From Muricea muricata (lineage: Eukaryota; Cnidaria; Anthozoa; Malacalcyonacea; Plexauridae), in assembly GCA_963855995.1 (NCBI GenBank), contig OY979725.1, forward strand, positions 5,776,118-5,840,117: a DNA stretch of 64,000 bases, in the 5' to 3' direction. The translations under genes were made by a program, and so were the position numbers. The stretch's first letter is position 1; every line of letters starts with the position of its first letter. Below, piece after piece: positions 47,614-60,500 of the stretch. The notes below the pieces were generated by a model. That model was not told the origin of the DNA. It saw only the letters and a list, made by a program, of their open reading frames with translations, and ran no database searches.

Positions 47614-49860
47614 GAGATGAGCGAAATAACATGTTGAAATGAGAAACCTATAACTTGCTTGTAAACTAAAAAGAAACGATCTTAGAACCATCAAAATCGC
47701 GTTTTAAACGTTCTAGAAGCGATATGAGCGTAAAAACATGCTCAAATCACGAACTAAAAATTGCCGTCCTAAATCGATCACGGCGACGTTTAAGAGCTTA
47801 AAATGGTGTTTTCAGTGCTAAAGTGAACGAGTTGAGCGCAATGATGTACTGCAATCACGGACCTAAAAGAGATCTTCTAAATGGAAATTGCAGAACTTAG
47901 CAAGTCGGGAATCATGTTTTCGGCGCTCAAACCATCGAGATGAGCGAAATAACATGTTGAAATGAGAAACCTATAACTTGCTTGTAAACTGAAAAGAAAC
48001 GATCTTAAAACCATCAAAATCGCGTTTTAAGCGTTCTAGAAGCGATTTGAGCGTAAAAACATATTCAAATCACGAACTAAAAATTACCGTCTTAAATCGA
48101 TCACGGCGACGTTTTAGAGCTTAAAATGGTGTTCTCAGTGCTAAAGTGAACGAGTTAAGCGCAATAATGTACTGCAATCACGGACCTAAAAGAGACCTTC
48201 TAAATGGAAATTGCAGAACTTAGCAAGTCGGGAATCATGTTTTCGGTGCTCACACCATCGAGATGAGCGAAATAAGATGTTGAAATGAGAAACCTATAAC
48301 TTGCTTGTAAACTAAAAAGAAACGATCTTAGAAGCATCAAAATCACGTATTAAGCGTTCTAGAAGCGGTTGGAGCGTAAAAACATGCTCAAATCACGAAT
48401 TAAAAATTTCCGTCCTAAATCGATCACGGCGACGTTTTAGTGCTTAAAATGGTAATTTCAGTTCTAAAGTGAACGAGTTGAGCGCAATGATGTACTGCAA
48501 TCACGGACCTAAAAGAGACGTTCTAAATGGAAATTGCCGAACTTAGCAAGTCGGGAATCATGTTTTCGGCGCTCAAACACTCGCGATGAGCGAAATAACA
48601 TGTTGAAATGAGAAACCTATAACTTGCTTGTAAATTAAAAAAAACGATCTTAGAACCATCAAAATCGCGTTTTAAGCGTTCTAGAAGCGAGTTGAGCGTA
48701 AAACATGCTCAAATCACGAACTAAAAATTGCCGTCCTAAATCGATCACGGGGACGTTTTAGAGCTTAAAATGGTGTTTTAAGTGCTAAAGTGAACGATTG
48801 AGCGCAATGATGTACTGCAATCACGGACCTAAAAGAGACCTTCTAAATGGAAATTGCCGAACTTAGCAAGTCGGGAATCATGTTTTCGGCGCTCAACCTA
48901 TCGAGATGAGCGAAATAACATGTTGAAATGAGAAACCTATAACTTCCTTGTAAATTAAAAAAAACGATCTTAGAACCATCAAAATCGCGTTTAAGCGTTC
49001 TAGAAGCGATTTGAGCGTAAAAACATGCTCAAATCACGAACTAAAAATTACCGTCTTAAATCGATCAAGGCGACATTTTAGAGCTTAAAATGGTGTTTTC
49101 AGTGCTAAAGTGAACGAGTTGAGCGCAATGATGTACTGCATTCACGGACCTAAAAGAGACCTTCTAAATGGAAATTGCAGAACTTAGCAAGTCGGGAATC
49201 ATATTTTCGGCGCTAAAACCATCGAGATGAGCGAAATAGCATGTTGAAATGAGAAACCTATAACTTGATTGTAAACTGAAAAGAAACGATCTTAGAACCA
49301 TCAAAATCGCGTTTTAAGCGTTCTAGAAGCGATTTGAGCGTAAAAACATGCTCAAATCACGAACTAAAAATTGCCGTCCTAAATCGATCACGGCGACGTT
49401 TTAGAGCTCAAAATGGTGTTTTAAGTGCTAAAGTGAACGAGTTGAGCGCAATGATGTACTGCAATCACGGACCTAAAAGAGACCTTCTAAATGGAAATTG
49501 CAGAACTTAGCAAATCGGGAATCATGTTTTCGGTGCTCACACCATCGAGATGAGCGAAATAACATGTTGAAATGAGAAACCTATAACTTGCTTCTAAACT
49601 AAAAAAAAACGATCTTAGAACCATCAAAATCGCGTTTTAAGCGTTCTAGAAGCGATTTGAGCGTAAAAACATGCTCAAGTCACGAACTAAAAATTGCCGT
49701 CCTAAATCAATCACAGCGACGTTTTAAAGCTTAAAATAGTGTTTTCAGTGTTAAAGTGAACGAGTTGAGCGCAATGATGTACTCCAATCACGGACCTAAA
49801 AGAACCTTCTAAATGGAAATTGCAGAACTTAGCAAGTCGGGAATCATGTTTTCCGCGCTC

Positions 49861-51799
49861 AAACCATCGAGATGAGCGAAATAACATGTTGAAATGAGAA
49901 ACCCATAACTTGCTTGTAAACTGAAACGAAACGATCTTAGAACCATCAAAATCGCGTTTTAAGCGTTCTAGAAGCGATTTGAGCGTAAAAACATGTTTAA
50001 ATCACGAACTAAAAATTACCGTCTTAAATGGATCACGGCGACGTTTTAGAGCTTAAAATGGTGTTTTCAGTGCTAAAGTGAACGAGTTGAGCGCAATGAT
50101 GTACTGCATTCACGGACCTAAAAGAGACCTTCTAAATGGAAATTGCCGAACTTAGCAAGTCGGGAATCATATTTTCGGCGCTCAACCTATCGAGATGAGC
50201 GAAATAACATGTTGAAATTAGAAACCTATAACTTCCTTGTAAATTTAAAAAAACGATCTTAGAACCATCAAAATCGCGTTTAAGCGTTCTAGAAGCGATT
50301 TGAGCGTAAAAACATGCTCAAATCACGAACTAAAAATTGCCGTCGTAAATCGATCACGGCGACGTTTTAGAGCTTAAAATGGTGTTTTAAGTGCTAAAGT
50401 GAACGAGTTGAGCGCAATGATGTACTGCAATCACGGACCTAAAAGAACCTTCTAAATGGAAATTGCAGAACTTAGCAAGTCGGGAATCATGTTTTCGGCG
50501 CTTAAACCATCGAGATGAGCGAAATAACATGTTGAAATGAGAAACCTATAACTTGCTTGTAAACTGAAAAGAAAGGATCTTAGAACCATCAAAATCGCGT
50601 TTTAAGCGTTCTAGAAGCGATTTGAGCGTAAAAACATGTTTAAATCATGAACTAAAAATTACCGTCTTAAATGGATCACGGCGACGTTTTAGAGCTTAAA
50701 ATGGTGTTTTCAGTGCTAAAGTGAACGAGTTGAGCGCAATGATGTACTGCATTCACGGACCTAAAAGAGACCTTCTAAATGGAAATTGCCGAACTTAGCA
50801 AGTCGGGAATCATGTTTTCGGCGCTCAACCTATCGAGATGAGCGAAATAACATGTTGAAATGAGAAACCTATAACTTCCTTGTAAATTAAAAAAAACGAT
50901 CTTAGAACCATCAAAATCGCGTTTAAGCGTTCTAGAAGCGATTTGAGCGTAAAAACATGCTCAAATCACGAACTAAAAATTGCCGTCGTAAATCGATCAC
51001 GGCGACGTTTTAGAGCTTAAAATGGTGTTTTAAGTGCTAAAGTGAACGAGTTGAGCGCAATGATGTACTGAATTCACGGACCTAAAAGAGACCTTCTAAA
51101 TGGAAATTGCAGAACTTAGCAAGTCGGGAATCATGTTTTCGGAGCTTAAACCATCGAGATGAGCGAAATAACATGTTGAAATGAGAAACCTATAACTTGC
51201 TTGTAAACTGAAAAGAAAGGATCTTAGAACCATCAAAATCGCGTTTTAAGCGTTCTAGAAGCGATTTGAGCGTAAAAACATGTTTAAATCATGAACTAAA
51301 AATTACCGTCTTAAATGGATCACGGCGACGTTTTAGAGCTTAAAATGGTGTTTTCAGTGCTAAAGTGAACGAGTTGAGCGCAATGATGTACTGCATTCAC
51401 GGACCTAAAAGAGACCTTCTAAATGGAAATTGCCGAACTTAGCAAGTCGGGAATCATGTTTTCGGCGCTCAACCTATCGAGATGAGCGAAATAACATGTT
51501 GAAATGAGAAACCTATAACTTCCTTGTAAATTAAAAAAAACGATCTTAGAACCATCAAAATCGCGTTTAAGCGTTCTAGAAGCGATTTGAGCGTAAAAAC
51601 ATGCTCAAATCACGAACTAAAAATTGCCGTCCTAAATCGATCACGGCGACGTTTTAGAGCTTAAAATGGTGTTTTAAGTGCTAAAGTGAACGAGTTGAGC
51701 GCAATGATGTACTGCAATCACGGACCTAAAAGAGACCTTCTAAATGGAAATTGCAGAACTTAGTAAATCGGGAATCATGTTTTTGGTGCTCACACCATC
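49861..51799. repeat. Segment with dimer repeat, 644 bp, two copies plus flank
   Basis: Units start at 50512 and 51156. Each has a CTTAAACC monomer with GAAAGGATC and ATCATGAACT, followed by a CTCAACCTATCG monomer with CTTCCTTGTAAAT and the one-base deletion GCGTTTAAGCG. The preceding pair (49.86-50.51 kb) is a more diverged version with ATTAGAAACC. ATGGATCACGG in place of ATCGATCACGG destroys the ClaI site here. Confidence 0.82.
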
Positions 51800-54373
51800 G
51801 AGATGAGCGAAATAACATGTTGAAATGAGAAACCTATAACTTGCTTGTAAACTAAAAAAACGATCTTAGAACCATCAAAATCGCGTTTTAAGCGTTGTAG
51901 AAGCGATTTGAGCGTAAAAACATGCTCAAGTCACGAACTAAAAATTGCCGTCCTAAATCAATCACAGCGACGTTTTAAAGCTTAAAATGGTGTTTGCAGT
52001 GTCAAAGTGAACGAGTTGAGCGCAATGATGTACTCCAATCACGGACCTAAAAGAGACCTTCTAAATGGAAATTGCCGAACTTAGCAAGTCGGGAATCGTG
52101 TTTTCGGCGCTCAACCTATCGAGATGAGCGAAATAACATGTTGAAATGAGAAACCTATAACTTGCTTGTAAACGGAAAAGAAACGATCTTAGAACCATCA
52201 AAATCGCGTTTTAAGCGTTCTAGAAGCGATTTGAGCGTAAACACATGCTCAAATCACGAACTAAAAATTACCGTCTTAAATCGATCAGGGCAACGTTTTA
52301 GAGCTGAAAATGGTGTTTTCAGTGCTAAAGTGAACGAGTTTAGCGCAATGATGTACTGCAATCACGGACCTAAAAGAGACCTTGTAAATGGAAATTGCCG
52401 AACTTAGCAAGTCGGGAATCATGTTTTTAGTGCTCACACCATCGAGATGAGCGAAATAACATGTTGAAATGAGAAACCTATAACTTGCTTGTAAACTAAA
52501 AAAAACGATCTTAGAACCATCAAAATCGCGTTTTAAGCGTTCTAGAAGCGATTTGAGCGTAAAAACATGCTCAAATCACGAACTAAAAATTACCGTCTTA
52601 AATGGATCACGGCGACGTTTTAGAGCTTAAAATGGTGTTTTCAGTGCTAAAGTGAACGAGTTGAGCGCAATCATGTACTGCATTCACGGACCTAAAAGAG
52701 ACCTTCTAAATGGAAATTGCCGAACTTAGCAAGTCGGGAATCATGTTTTCGGCGCTCTACCTATCGAGATGAGCGAAATAACATGTTGAAATTAGAAACC
52801 TATAACTTCCTTGTAAATTTAAAAAAACGATCTTAGAACCATCAAAATCGCGTTTAAGCGTTCTAGAAGCGATTTGAGCGTAAAAACATGCTCAAATCAC
52901 GAACTAAAAATTGCCGTCGTAAATCGATCACGGCGACGTTTTAGAGCTTAAAATGGTGTTTTAAGTGCTAAAGTGAACGAGTTGAGCGCAATGATGTACT
53001 GCAATCACGGACCTAAAAGAGACCTTCTAAATGGAAATTGCAGAACTTAGTAAATCGGGAATCATGTTTTTGGTGCTCACACCATCGAGATGAGCGAAAT
53101 AACATGTTGAAATGAGAAACCTATAACTTGCTTGTAAACTAAAAAAACGATCTTAGAACCATCAAAATCGCGTTTTAAGCGTTGTAGAAGCGATTTGAGC
53201 GTAAAAACATGCTCAAGTCACGAACTAAAAATTGCCGTCCTAAATCAATCACAGCGACGTTTTAAAGCTTAAAATGGTGTTTTCAGTGTCAAAGTGAACG
53301 AGTTGAGCGCAATGATGTACTCCAATCACGGACCTAAAAGAGACCTTCTAAATGGAAATTGCAGAACTTAGCAAGTCGAGAATCATGTTTTCGGCGCTCA
53401 AACCATCGAGATGAGCGAAATAACATGTTGAAATGAGAAACCTATAACTTGCTTGTAAACGGAAAAGAAACGATCTTAGAACCATCAAAATCGCGTTTTA
53501 AGCGTTCTAGAAGCGATTTGAGCGTAAACACATGCTCAAATCACGAACTAAAAATTACCGTCTTAAATCGATCAGGGCAACGTTTTAGAGCTGAAAATGG
53601 TGTTTTCAGTGCTAAAGTGAACGAGTTTAGCGCAATGATGTACTGCAATCACGGACCTAAAAGAGACCTTGTAAATGGAAATTGCCGAACTTAGCAAGTC
53701 GGGAATCATGTTTTTAGTGCTCACACCATCGAGATGAGCGAAATAACATGTTGAAATGAGAAACCTATAACTTGCTTGTAAACTAAAAAAAACGATCTTA
53801 GAACCATCAAAATCGCGTTTTAAGCGTTCTAGAAGCGATTTGAGCGTAAAAACATGCTCAAATCACGAACTAAAAATTACCGTCTTAAATCGATCACGGC
53901 GATGTTTTAGAGCTTAAAATGGTGTTTTCAGTGCTAAAGTGAACGAGTTGAGCGCAATGATGTACTGCAATCACGGACCTAAAAGAGACCTTCTAAATGG
54001 AAATTGCAGAACTTAGCAAGTCGGGAATCATGTTTTCGGCGCTCAACCTATCGAGATGAGCGAAATAACATGTTGAAATGAGAAACCTATAACTTCCTTG
54101 TAAATTAAAAAAAACGATCTTAGAACCATCAAAATCGCGTTTAAGCGTTCTAGAAGCGATTTGAGCGTAAAAACATGCTCAAATCACGAACTAAAAATTG
54201 CCGTCCTAAATCGATCACGGCGACGTTTTAGAGCTTAAAATGCTGTTTTAAATGCTAAAGTGAACGAGTTGAGCGCAATGATGTACTGCAATCACGGACC
54301 TAAAAGAGACCTTCTAAATGGAAATTGTAGAACTTAGCAAATCGGGAATCATGTTTTCGGTGCTCACACCATC
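51800..54373. repeat. Higher-order repeat: 4 monomers, 1287 bp, two copies
   Basis: Units start at 51800 and 53087. The order is a GCGTTGTAGAAG monomer with CTCAAGTCACG and ATCAATCACAGCG; a GTAAACGGAAAAG monomer with ATCAGGGCAACG; a TTTTTAGTGCTCACACC monomer; and a CTACCTATCG or CAACCTATCG monomer. The second monomer gives identical chance 81-codon frames at 52162 and 53449. The fourth monomer differs between copies (GTCGTAAATC against GTCCTAAATC). Confidence 0.83.
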
Positions 54374-56307
54374 GAGATGAGCGAAATAACATGTTGAAAT
54401 GAGAAACCTATAACTTGCTTCTAAACTAAAAAAAACGATCTTAGAACCATCAAAATCGCGTTTTAAGCCTTCTAGAAGCGATTTGAGCGTAAAAACATGC
54501 TCAAATCACGAACTAAAAATTACCGTCTTAAATCGATCACGGCTATGTTTTAGAGCTTAAAATGGTGTTTTCAGTGCTAAAGTGAACGAGTTGAGCGCAA
54601 TGATGTACTGCAATCACGGACCTAAAAGAGACCTTCTAAATGGAAATTGCAGAACTTAGCAAGTCGGGAATCATGTTTTCGGCGCTAAAACCATCGAGAT
54701 GAGCGAAATAGCATGTTGAAATGAGAAACCTATAACTTGATTGTAAACTGAAAAGAAACGATCTTAGAACCATCAAAATCGCGTTTTAAGCGTTCTAGAA
54801 GCGATTTGAGCGTAAAAACATGCTCAAATCACGAACTAAAAATTACCGTCTTAAATCGATCACGGCGACGTTTTAGAGCTTAAAATGGTGTTTTCAGTGC
54901 TAAAGTGAACGAGTTGAGCGCAATGATGTACTGCATTCACGGACCTAAAAGAGACCTTCTAAATGGAAATTGCCGAACTTAGCAGGTCGGGAATCATGTT
55001 TTAGGCGCTCAACCTATCGAGATGAGCGAAATAACATGTTGAAATGAGAAACCTATAACTTCCTTGTAAATTAAAAAAAACGATCTTAGAACCATCAAAA
55101 TCGCGTTTAAGCGTTCTAGAAGCGATTTGAGCGTAAAAACATGCTCAAATCACGAACTAAAAATTGCCGTCCTAAATCGATCACGGCGACGTTTTAGAGC
55201 TTAAAATGGTGTTTTAAGTGCTAAAGTGAACGATTTGAGCGCAATGATGTACTGCAATCACGGACCTAAAAGATACCTTCTAAATGGAAATTGCAGAACT
55301 TAGCAAATCGGGAATCATGTTTTCGGTGCTCACACCATCGAGATGAGCGAAATAACATGTTGAAATGAGAAACCTATAACTTGCTTCTAAACTAAAAAAA
55401 ACGATCTTAGAACCATCAAAATCGCGTTTTAAGCCTTCTAGAAGCGATTTGAGCGTAAAAACATGCTCAAGTCACGAACTAAAAATTGCCGTCCTAAATC
55501 AATCACAGCGACGTTTTAAAGCTTAAAATGGTGTTTTCAGTGTCAAAGTGAACGAGTTGAGCGCAATGATGTACTCCAATAACGGACCTAAAAGAGACCT
55601 TCTAATTGGAAATTGCAGAACTTAGCAAGTCGAGAATCATGTTTTCGGCGCTCAAACCATCGAGATGAGCGAAATAACATGTTGAAATGAGAAACCTATA
55701 ACTTGCTTGTAAACGGAAAAGAAACGATCTTAGAACCATCAAAATCGCGTTTTAAGCGTTCTAGAAGCGATTTGAGCGTAAAAACATGTTCAAATCACGA
55801 ACTAAAAATTACCGTCTTAAATCGATCACGGCGACTTTTTAGAGTTTAAAATGGTGTTTTCAGTGCTAAAGTGAGCGAGTTGAGCGCAATAATGTATTCC
55901 AATCACGGACCTAAAACAGACCTTCTAAATGGAAATTGCAGAACTTAGCAAGTCGGGAATCATGTTTTCGGTGCTCAAACCATCGAGATGAGCGAAATAA
56001 CATGTTGAAATGAGAAACCTATAACTTGCTTGTAAACTAAAAAGAAACGATCTTAGAACCATAAAAATCGCGTTTTAAGCGTTCTAGAAGCGATTTGAGC
56101 GTAAAAACATGCTGAAATCACGAACTAAAAATTGCCGTCCTAAATCGAACACGGCGACGTTTAAGAGCTTAAAATGGTGTTTTCAGTGCTAAAGTGAACG
56201 AGTTGAGCGCAATGATGTACTGCAATCACGGACCTAAAAGAGACCTTCTAAATGGAAATTGCAGAACTTAGCAAGTCGGGAACCATGTTTTCGGCGCTCA
56301 AACTATC
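54374..56307. repeat. Array segment: six mixed monomers
   Basis: Variant classes from several other regions, including GCCTTCTAG with GGCTATG (as at 30.8 and 46.2 kb), AAATAGCATG, CTCAACCTATCG and CTCAAGTCACG. The first monomer with GCTGAAATCACG and CGAACACGGCG appears near 56.1 kb. That monomer type becomes dominant downstream, so this is the transition to the last domain. No gene is visible. Confidence 0.7.
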
Positions 56308-57599
56308 GAGATGAGCGAAATAACATGTTGAAATGAGAAACCTATAACTTGCTTGTAAACTGAAAAGGAACGATCTTAGAACAATCAAAATCGCGTTTTA
56401 AGCGTTCTAGAAGCGATTTGAGCGTAAAAACATGTTCAAATCACGAACTAAAAATTCCCGTCTTAAATCGATCACGGCGACGTTTTAGAGCTTAAAATGG
56501 TGTTTTCAGTGCTAAAGTGAGCGAGTTGAGCGCAATAATGTACTCATATCACGGACCTAAAAGAGACCTTCTAAATGGAATTTGCAGAACTTAGCAAGTC
56601 GGGAATCATGTTTTCGGTGCTCAAACCATCGAGATGAGCGAAATAACATGTTGAAATGACAAACCTATAACTTGCTTGTAAACTAAACAGAAACGATCTT
56701 AGAACCATAAAAATCGCGTTTTAAGCGTTCTAGAAGCGATTTGAGCGTAAAAACATGCTGAAATCACGAACTAAAAATTGCCGTCCTAAATCGAACACGA
56801 CGACGTTTAAGAGCTTAAAATGGTGTTTTCAGTGCTAAAGTGAACGAGTTGAGCGCAATGATGTACTGCAATCACGGACCTAAAAGAGACCTTCTAAATG
56901 GAAATTGCAGAACTTAGCAAGTCGGGAATCATGTTTTCGGTGCTCAAACCATCGAGATGAGCGAAATAACATGTTGAAATGAGAAACCTATAACTTGCTT
57001 GTAAACTAAAAAGAAACGATCTTAGAACCATAAAAATCGCGTTTTAAGCGTTCTAGAAGCGATTTGAGCGTAAAAACATGCTGAAATCACGAACTAAAAA
57101 TTGCTGTCCTAAATCGAACACGGCGATGTTTAAGAGCTTAAAATGGTGTTTTCAGTGCTAAAGTGAACGAGTTGAGCCCAATGATGTACTGCAATCACGG
57201 ACCTAAAACAGACCTTCTAAATGGAAATTGCAGAACTTAGCAAGTCGGGAATCATGTTTTCGGTGCTCAAACCATCGAGATGAGCGAAATAACATGTTGA
57301 AATGAGAAACCTATAACTTGCTTGTAAACTAAAAAGAAACGATCTTAGAACCATAAAAATCGCGTTTTAAGCGTTCTAGAAGCGATTTGAGCGTAAAAAC
57401 ATGCTGAAATCACGAACTAAAAATTGCCGTCCTAAATCGAACACGGCGACGTTTAAGAGCTTAAAATGGTGTTTTCAGTGCTAAAGTGAACGAGTTGAGC
57501 GCAATGATGTACTGCAATCACGGACCTAAAAGAGACCTTCTAAATGGAAATTGCAGAACTTAGCAAGTCGGGAACAATGTTTTCGGCGCTCAAACTATC
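56308..57599. repeat. Higher-order repeat: 4 monomers, 1292 bp
   Basis: Order: GAAAAGGAACG with AAATTCCCG and GTGAGCGAG; AAACAGAAACG with ACACGACGACG; TTGCTGTCC with CGATGTTTAAG; and a GCTGAAATCACG monomer with CGAACACGGCGACG. It is the first unit of the last domain and appears to be a shorter form of the 6-monomer repeat that follows, with which it shares the first three monomers. Confidence 0.83.
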
Positions 57600-60500
57600 G
57601 AGATGAGCGAAATAACATGTTGAAATGAGAAACCTATAACTTGCTTGTAAACTGAAAAGGAACGATCTTAGAACAATCAAAATCGCGTTTTAAGCGTTCT
57701 AGAAGCGATTTGAGCGTAAAAACATGTTCAAATCACGAACTAAAAATTCCCGTCTTAAATCGATCACGGCGACGTTTTAGAGCTTAAAATGGTGTTTTCA
57801 GTGCTAAAGTGAGCGAGTTGAGCGCAATAATGTACTCATATCACGGACCTAAAAGAGACCTTCTAAATGGAATTTGCAGAACTTAGCAAGTCGGGAATCA
57901 TGTTTTCGGTGCTCAAACCATCGAGATGAGCGAAATAACATGTTGAAATGACAAACCTATAACTTGCTTGTAAACTAAACAGAAACGATCTTAGAACCAT
58001 AAAAATCGCGTTTTAAGCGTTCTAGAAGCGATTTGAGCGTAAAAACATGCTGAAATCACGAACTAAAAATTGCCGTCCTAAATCGAACACGACGACGTTT
58101 AAGAGCTTAAAATGGTGTTTTCAGTGCTAAAGTGAACGAGTTGAGCGCAATGATGTACTGCAATCACGGACCTAAAAGAGACCTTCTAAATGGAAATTGC
58201 AGAACTTAGCAAGTCGGGAATCATGTTTTCGGTGCTCAAACCATCGAGATGAGCGAAATAACATGTTGAAATGAGAAACCTATAACTTGCTTGTAAACTA
58301 AAAAGAAACGATCTTAGAACCATAAAAATCGCGTTTTAAGCGTTCTAGAAGCGATTTGAGCGTAAAAACATGCTGAAATCACGAACTAAAAATTGCTGTC
58401 CTAAATCGAACACGGCGATGTTTAAGAGCTTAAAATGGTGTTTTCAGTGCTAAAGTGAACGAGTTGAGCCCAATGATGTACTGCAATCACGGACCTAAAA
58501 GAGATCTTCTAAATGGAAATTGCAGAACTTAGCAAGTCGGGAATCATGTTTTCGGCGCTCAAACTATCGAGATGAGCGAAATAACATGTTGAAATGAGAA
58601 ACCTATAACTTGCTTGTAAACTGAAAAGAAACGATCTTAGAACAATCAAAATCGCGTTTTAAGCGTTCTAGAAGCGATTTGAGCGTAAAAACATGTTCAA
58701 ATCACGAACTAAAAATTACCGTCTTAAATCGATCACGGCGACGTTTTAGAGCTTAAAATGGTGTTTTTAGTGCTAAAAAGAACGAGTTGAGCGCAATAAT
58801 GTACTCCAATCACGGACCTAAAACAGACCTTCTAATTGGAAATTGCAAAACTTAGCAAGTCGGGAATCATGTTTTCGGTGCTCAAACCATCGAGATGAGC
58901 GAAATAACATGTTGAAATGAGAAACCTATAACTTGCTTGTAAACTAAAAAGAAACGATCTTAGAACCATAAAAATCGCGTTTTAAGCGTTCTAGAAGCGA
59001 TTTGAGCGTAAAAACATGCTCAAATCACGAACTAAAAATTGCCGTACTAAATCGAACACGGCGACGTTTAAGAGCTTAAAATGGTGTTTTCAGTGCTAAA
59101 GTGAACGAGTTGAGCGCAATGATGTACTGCAATCACGGACCTAAAAGAGATCTTCTAAATGGAAATTCCAGAACTTAGCAAGTCGGGAATCATGTTTTCG
59201 GCGCTCAAACTATCGACATGAGCGAAATAACATGTTGAAATGAGAAACCTATAACTTGCTTGTAAACTAAAAAAAACGATCTTAGAACCATCAAAATCGC
59301 GTTTTAAGCGTTCTAGAAGCGATTTGAGCGTAAAAACATGCTGAAATCACGAACTAAAAATTGCCGTCCTAAATCGAACACGGCGACGTTTAAGAGCTTA
59401 AAATGGTGTTTTCAGTGCTAAAGTGAACGAGTTGAGCGCAATGATGTACTGCAATCACGGACCTAAAAGAGACCTTCTAAATGGAAATTGCAGAACTTAG
59501 CAAGTCGGGAACCATGTTTTCGGCGCTCAAACTATCGAGATGAGCGAAATAACATGTTGAAATGAGAAACCTATAACTTGCTTGTAAACTGAAAAGGAAC
59601 GATCTTAGAACAATCAAAATCGCGTTTTAAGCGTTCTAGAAGCGATTTGAGCGTAAAAACATGTTCAAATCACGAACTAAAAATTCCCGTCTTAAATCGA
59701 TCACGGCGACGTTTTAGAGCTTAAAATGGTGTTTTCAGTGCTAAAGTGAGCGAGTTGAGCGCAATAATGTACTCCAATCACGGACCTAAAAGAGACCTTC
59801 TAAATGGAAATTGCAGAACTTAGCAAGTCGGGAATCATGTTTTCGGTGCTCAAACCATCGAGATGAGCGAAATAACATGTTGAAATGACAAACCTATAAC
59901 TTGCTTGTAAACTAAACAGAAACGATCTTAGAACCATAAAAATCGCGTTTTAAGCGTTCTAGAAGCGATTTGAGCGTAAAAACATGCTGAAATCACGAAC
60001 TAAAAATTGCCGTCCTAAATCGAACACGACGACGTTTAAGAGCTTAAAATGGTGTTTTCAGTGCTAAAGTGAACGAGTTGAGCGCAATGATGTACTGCAA
60101 TCACGGACCTAAAAGAGACCTTCTAAATGGAAATTGCAGAACTTAGCAAGTCGGGAATCATGTTTTCGGTGCTCAAACCATCGAGATGAGCGAAATAACA
60201 TGTTGAAATGAGAAACCTATAACTTGCTTGTAAACTAAAAAGAAACGATCTTAGAACCATAAAAATCGCGTTTTAAGCGTTCTAGAAGCGATTTGAGCGT
60301 AAAAACATGCTGAAATCACGAACTAAAAATTGCTGTCCTAAATCGAACACGGCGATGTTTAAGAGCTTAAAATGGTGTTTTCAGTGCTAAAGTGAACGAG
60401 TTGAGCGCAATGATGTACTGCAATCACGGACCTAAAAGAGATCTTCTAAATGGAAATTGCAGAACTTAGCAAGTCGGGAATCATGTTTTCGGCGCTCAAA

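Larger units (their letters stand above)
45849..49860. repeat. Block duplicated from ~30.5-33.6 kb (copy 2)
   Basis: Carries all private markers of 30462-33590 in order. It additionally contains an 883-bp tandem duplication of three monomers, one truncated: 46494-47376 and 47377-48259. After that, offsets to the first copy are 16270 bp (GGTAATTTCAGTTC monomer, AAAAGAACCTTC). Matching stops near 49.86 kb. The TATAATTTGCTTG marker is in the first 883-bp unit but not the second. Confidence 0.85.
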
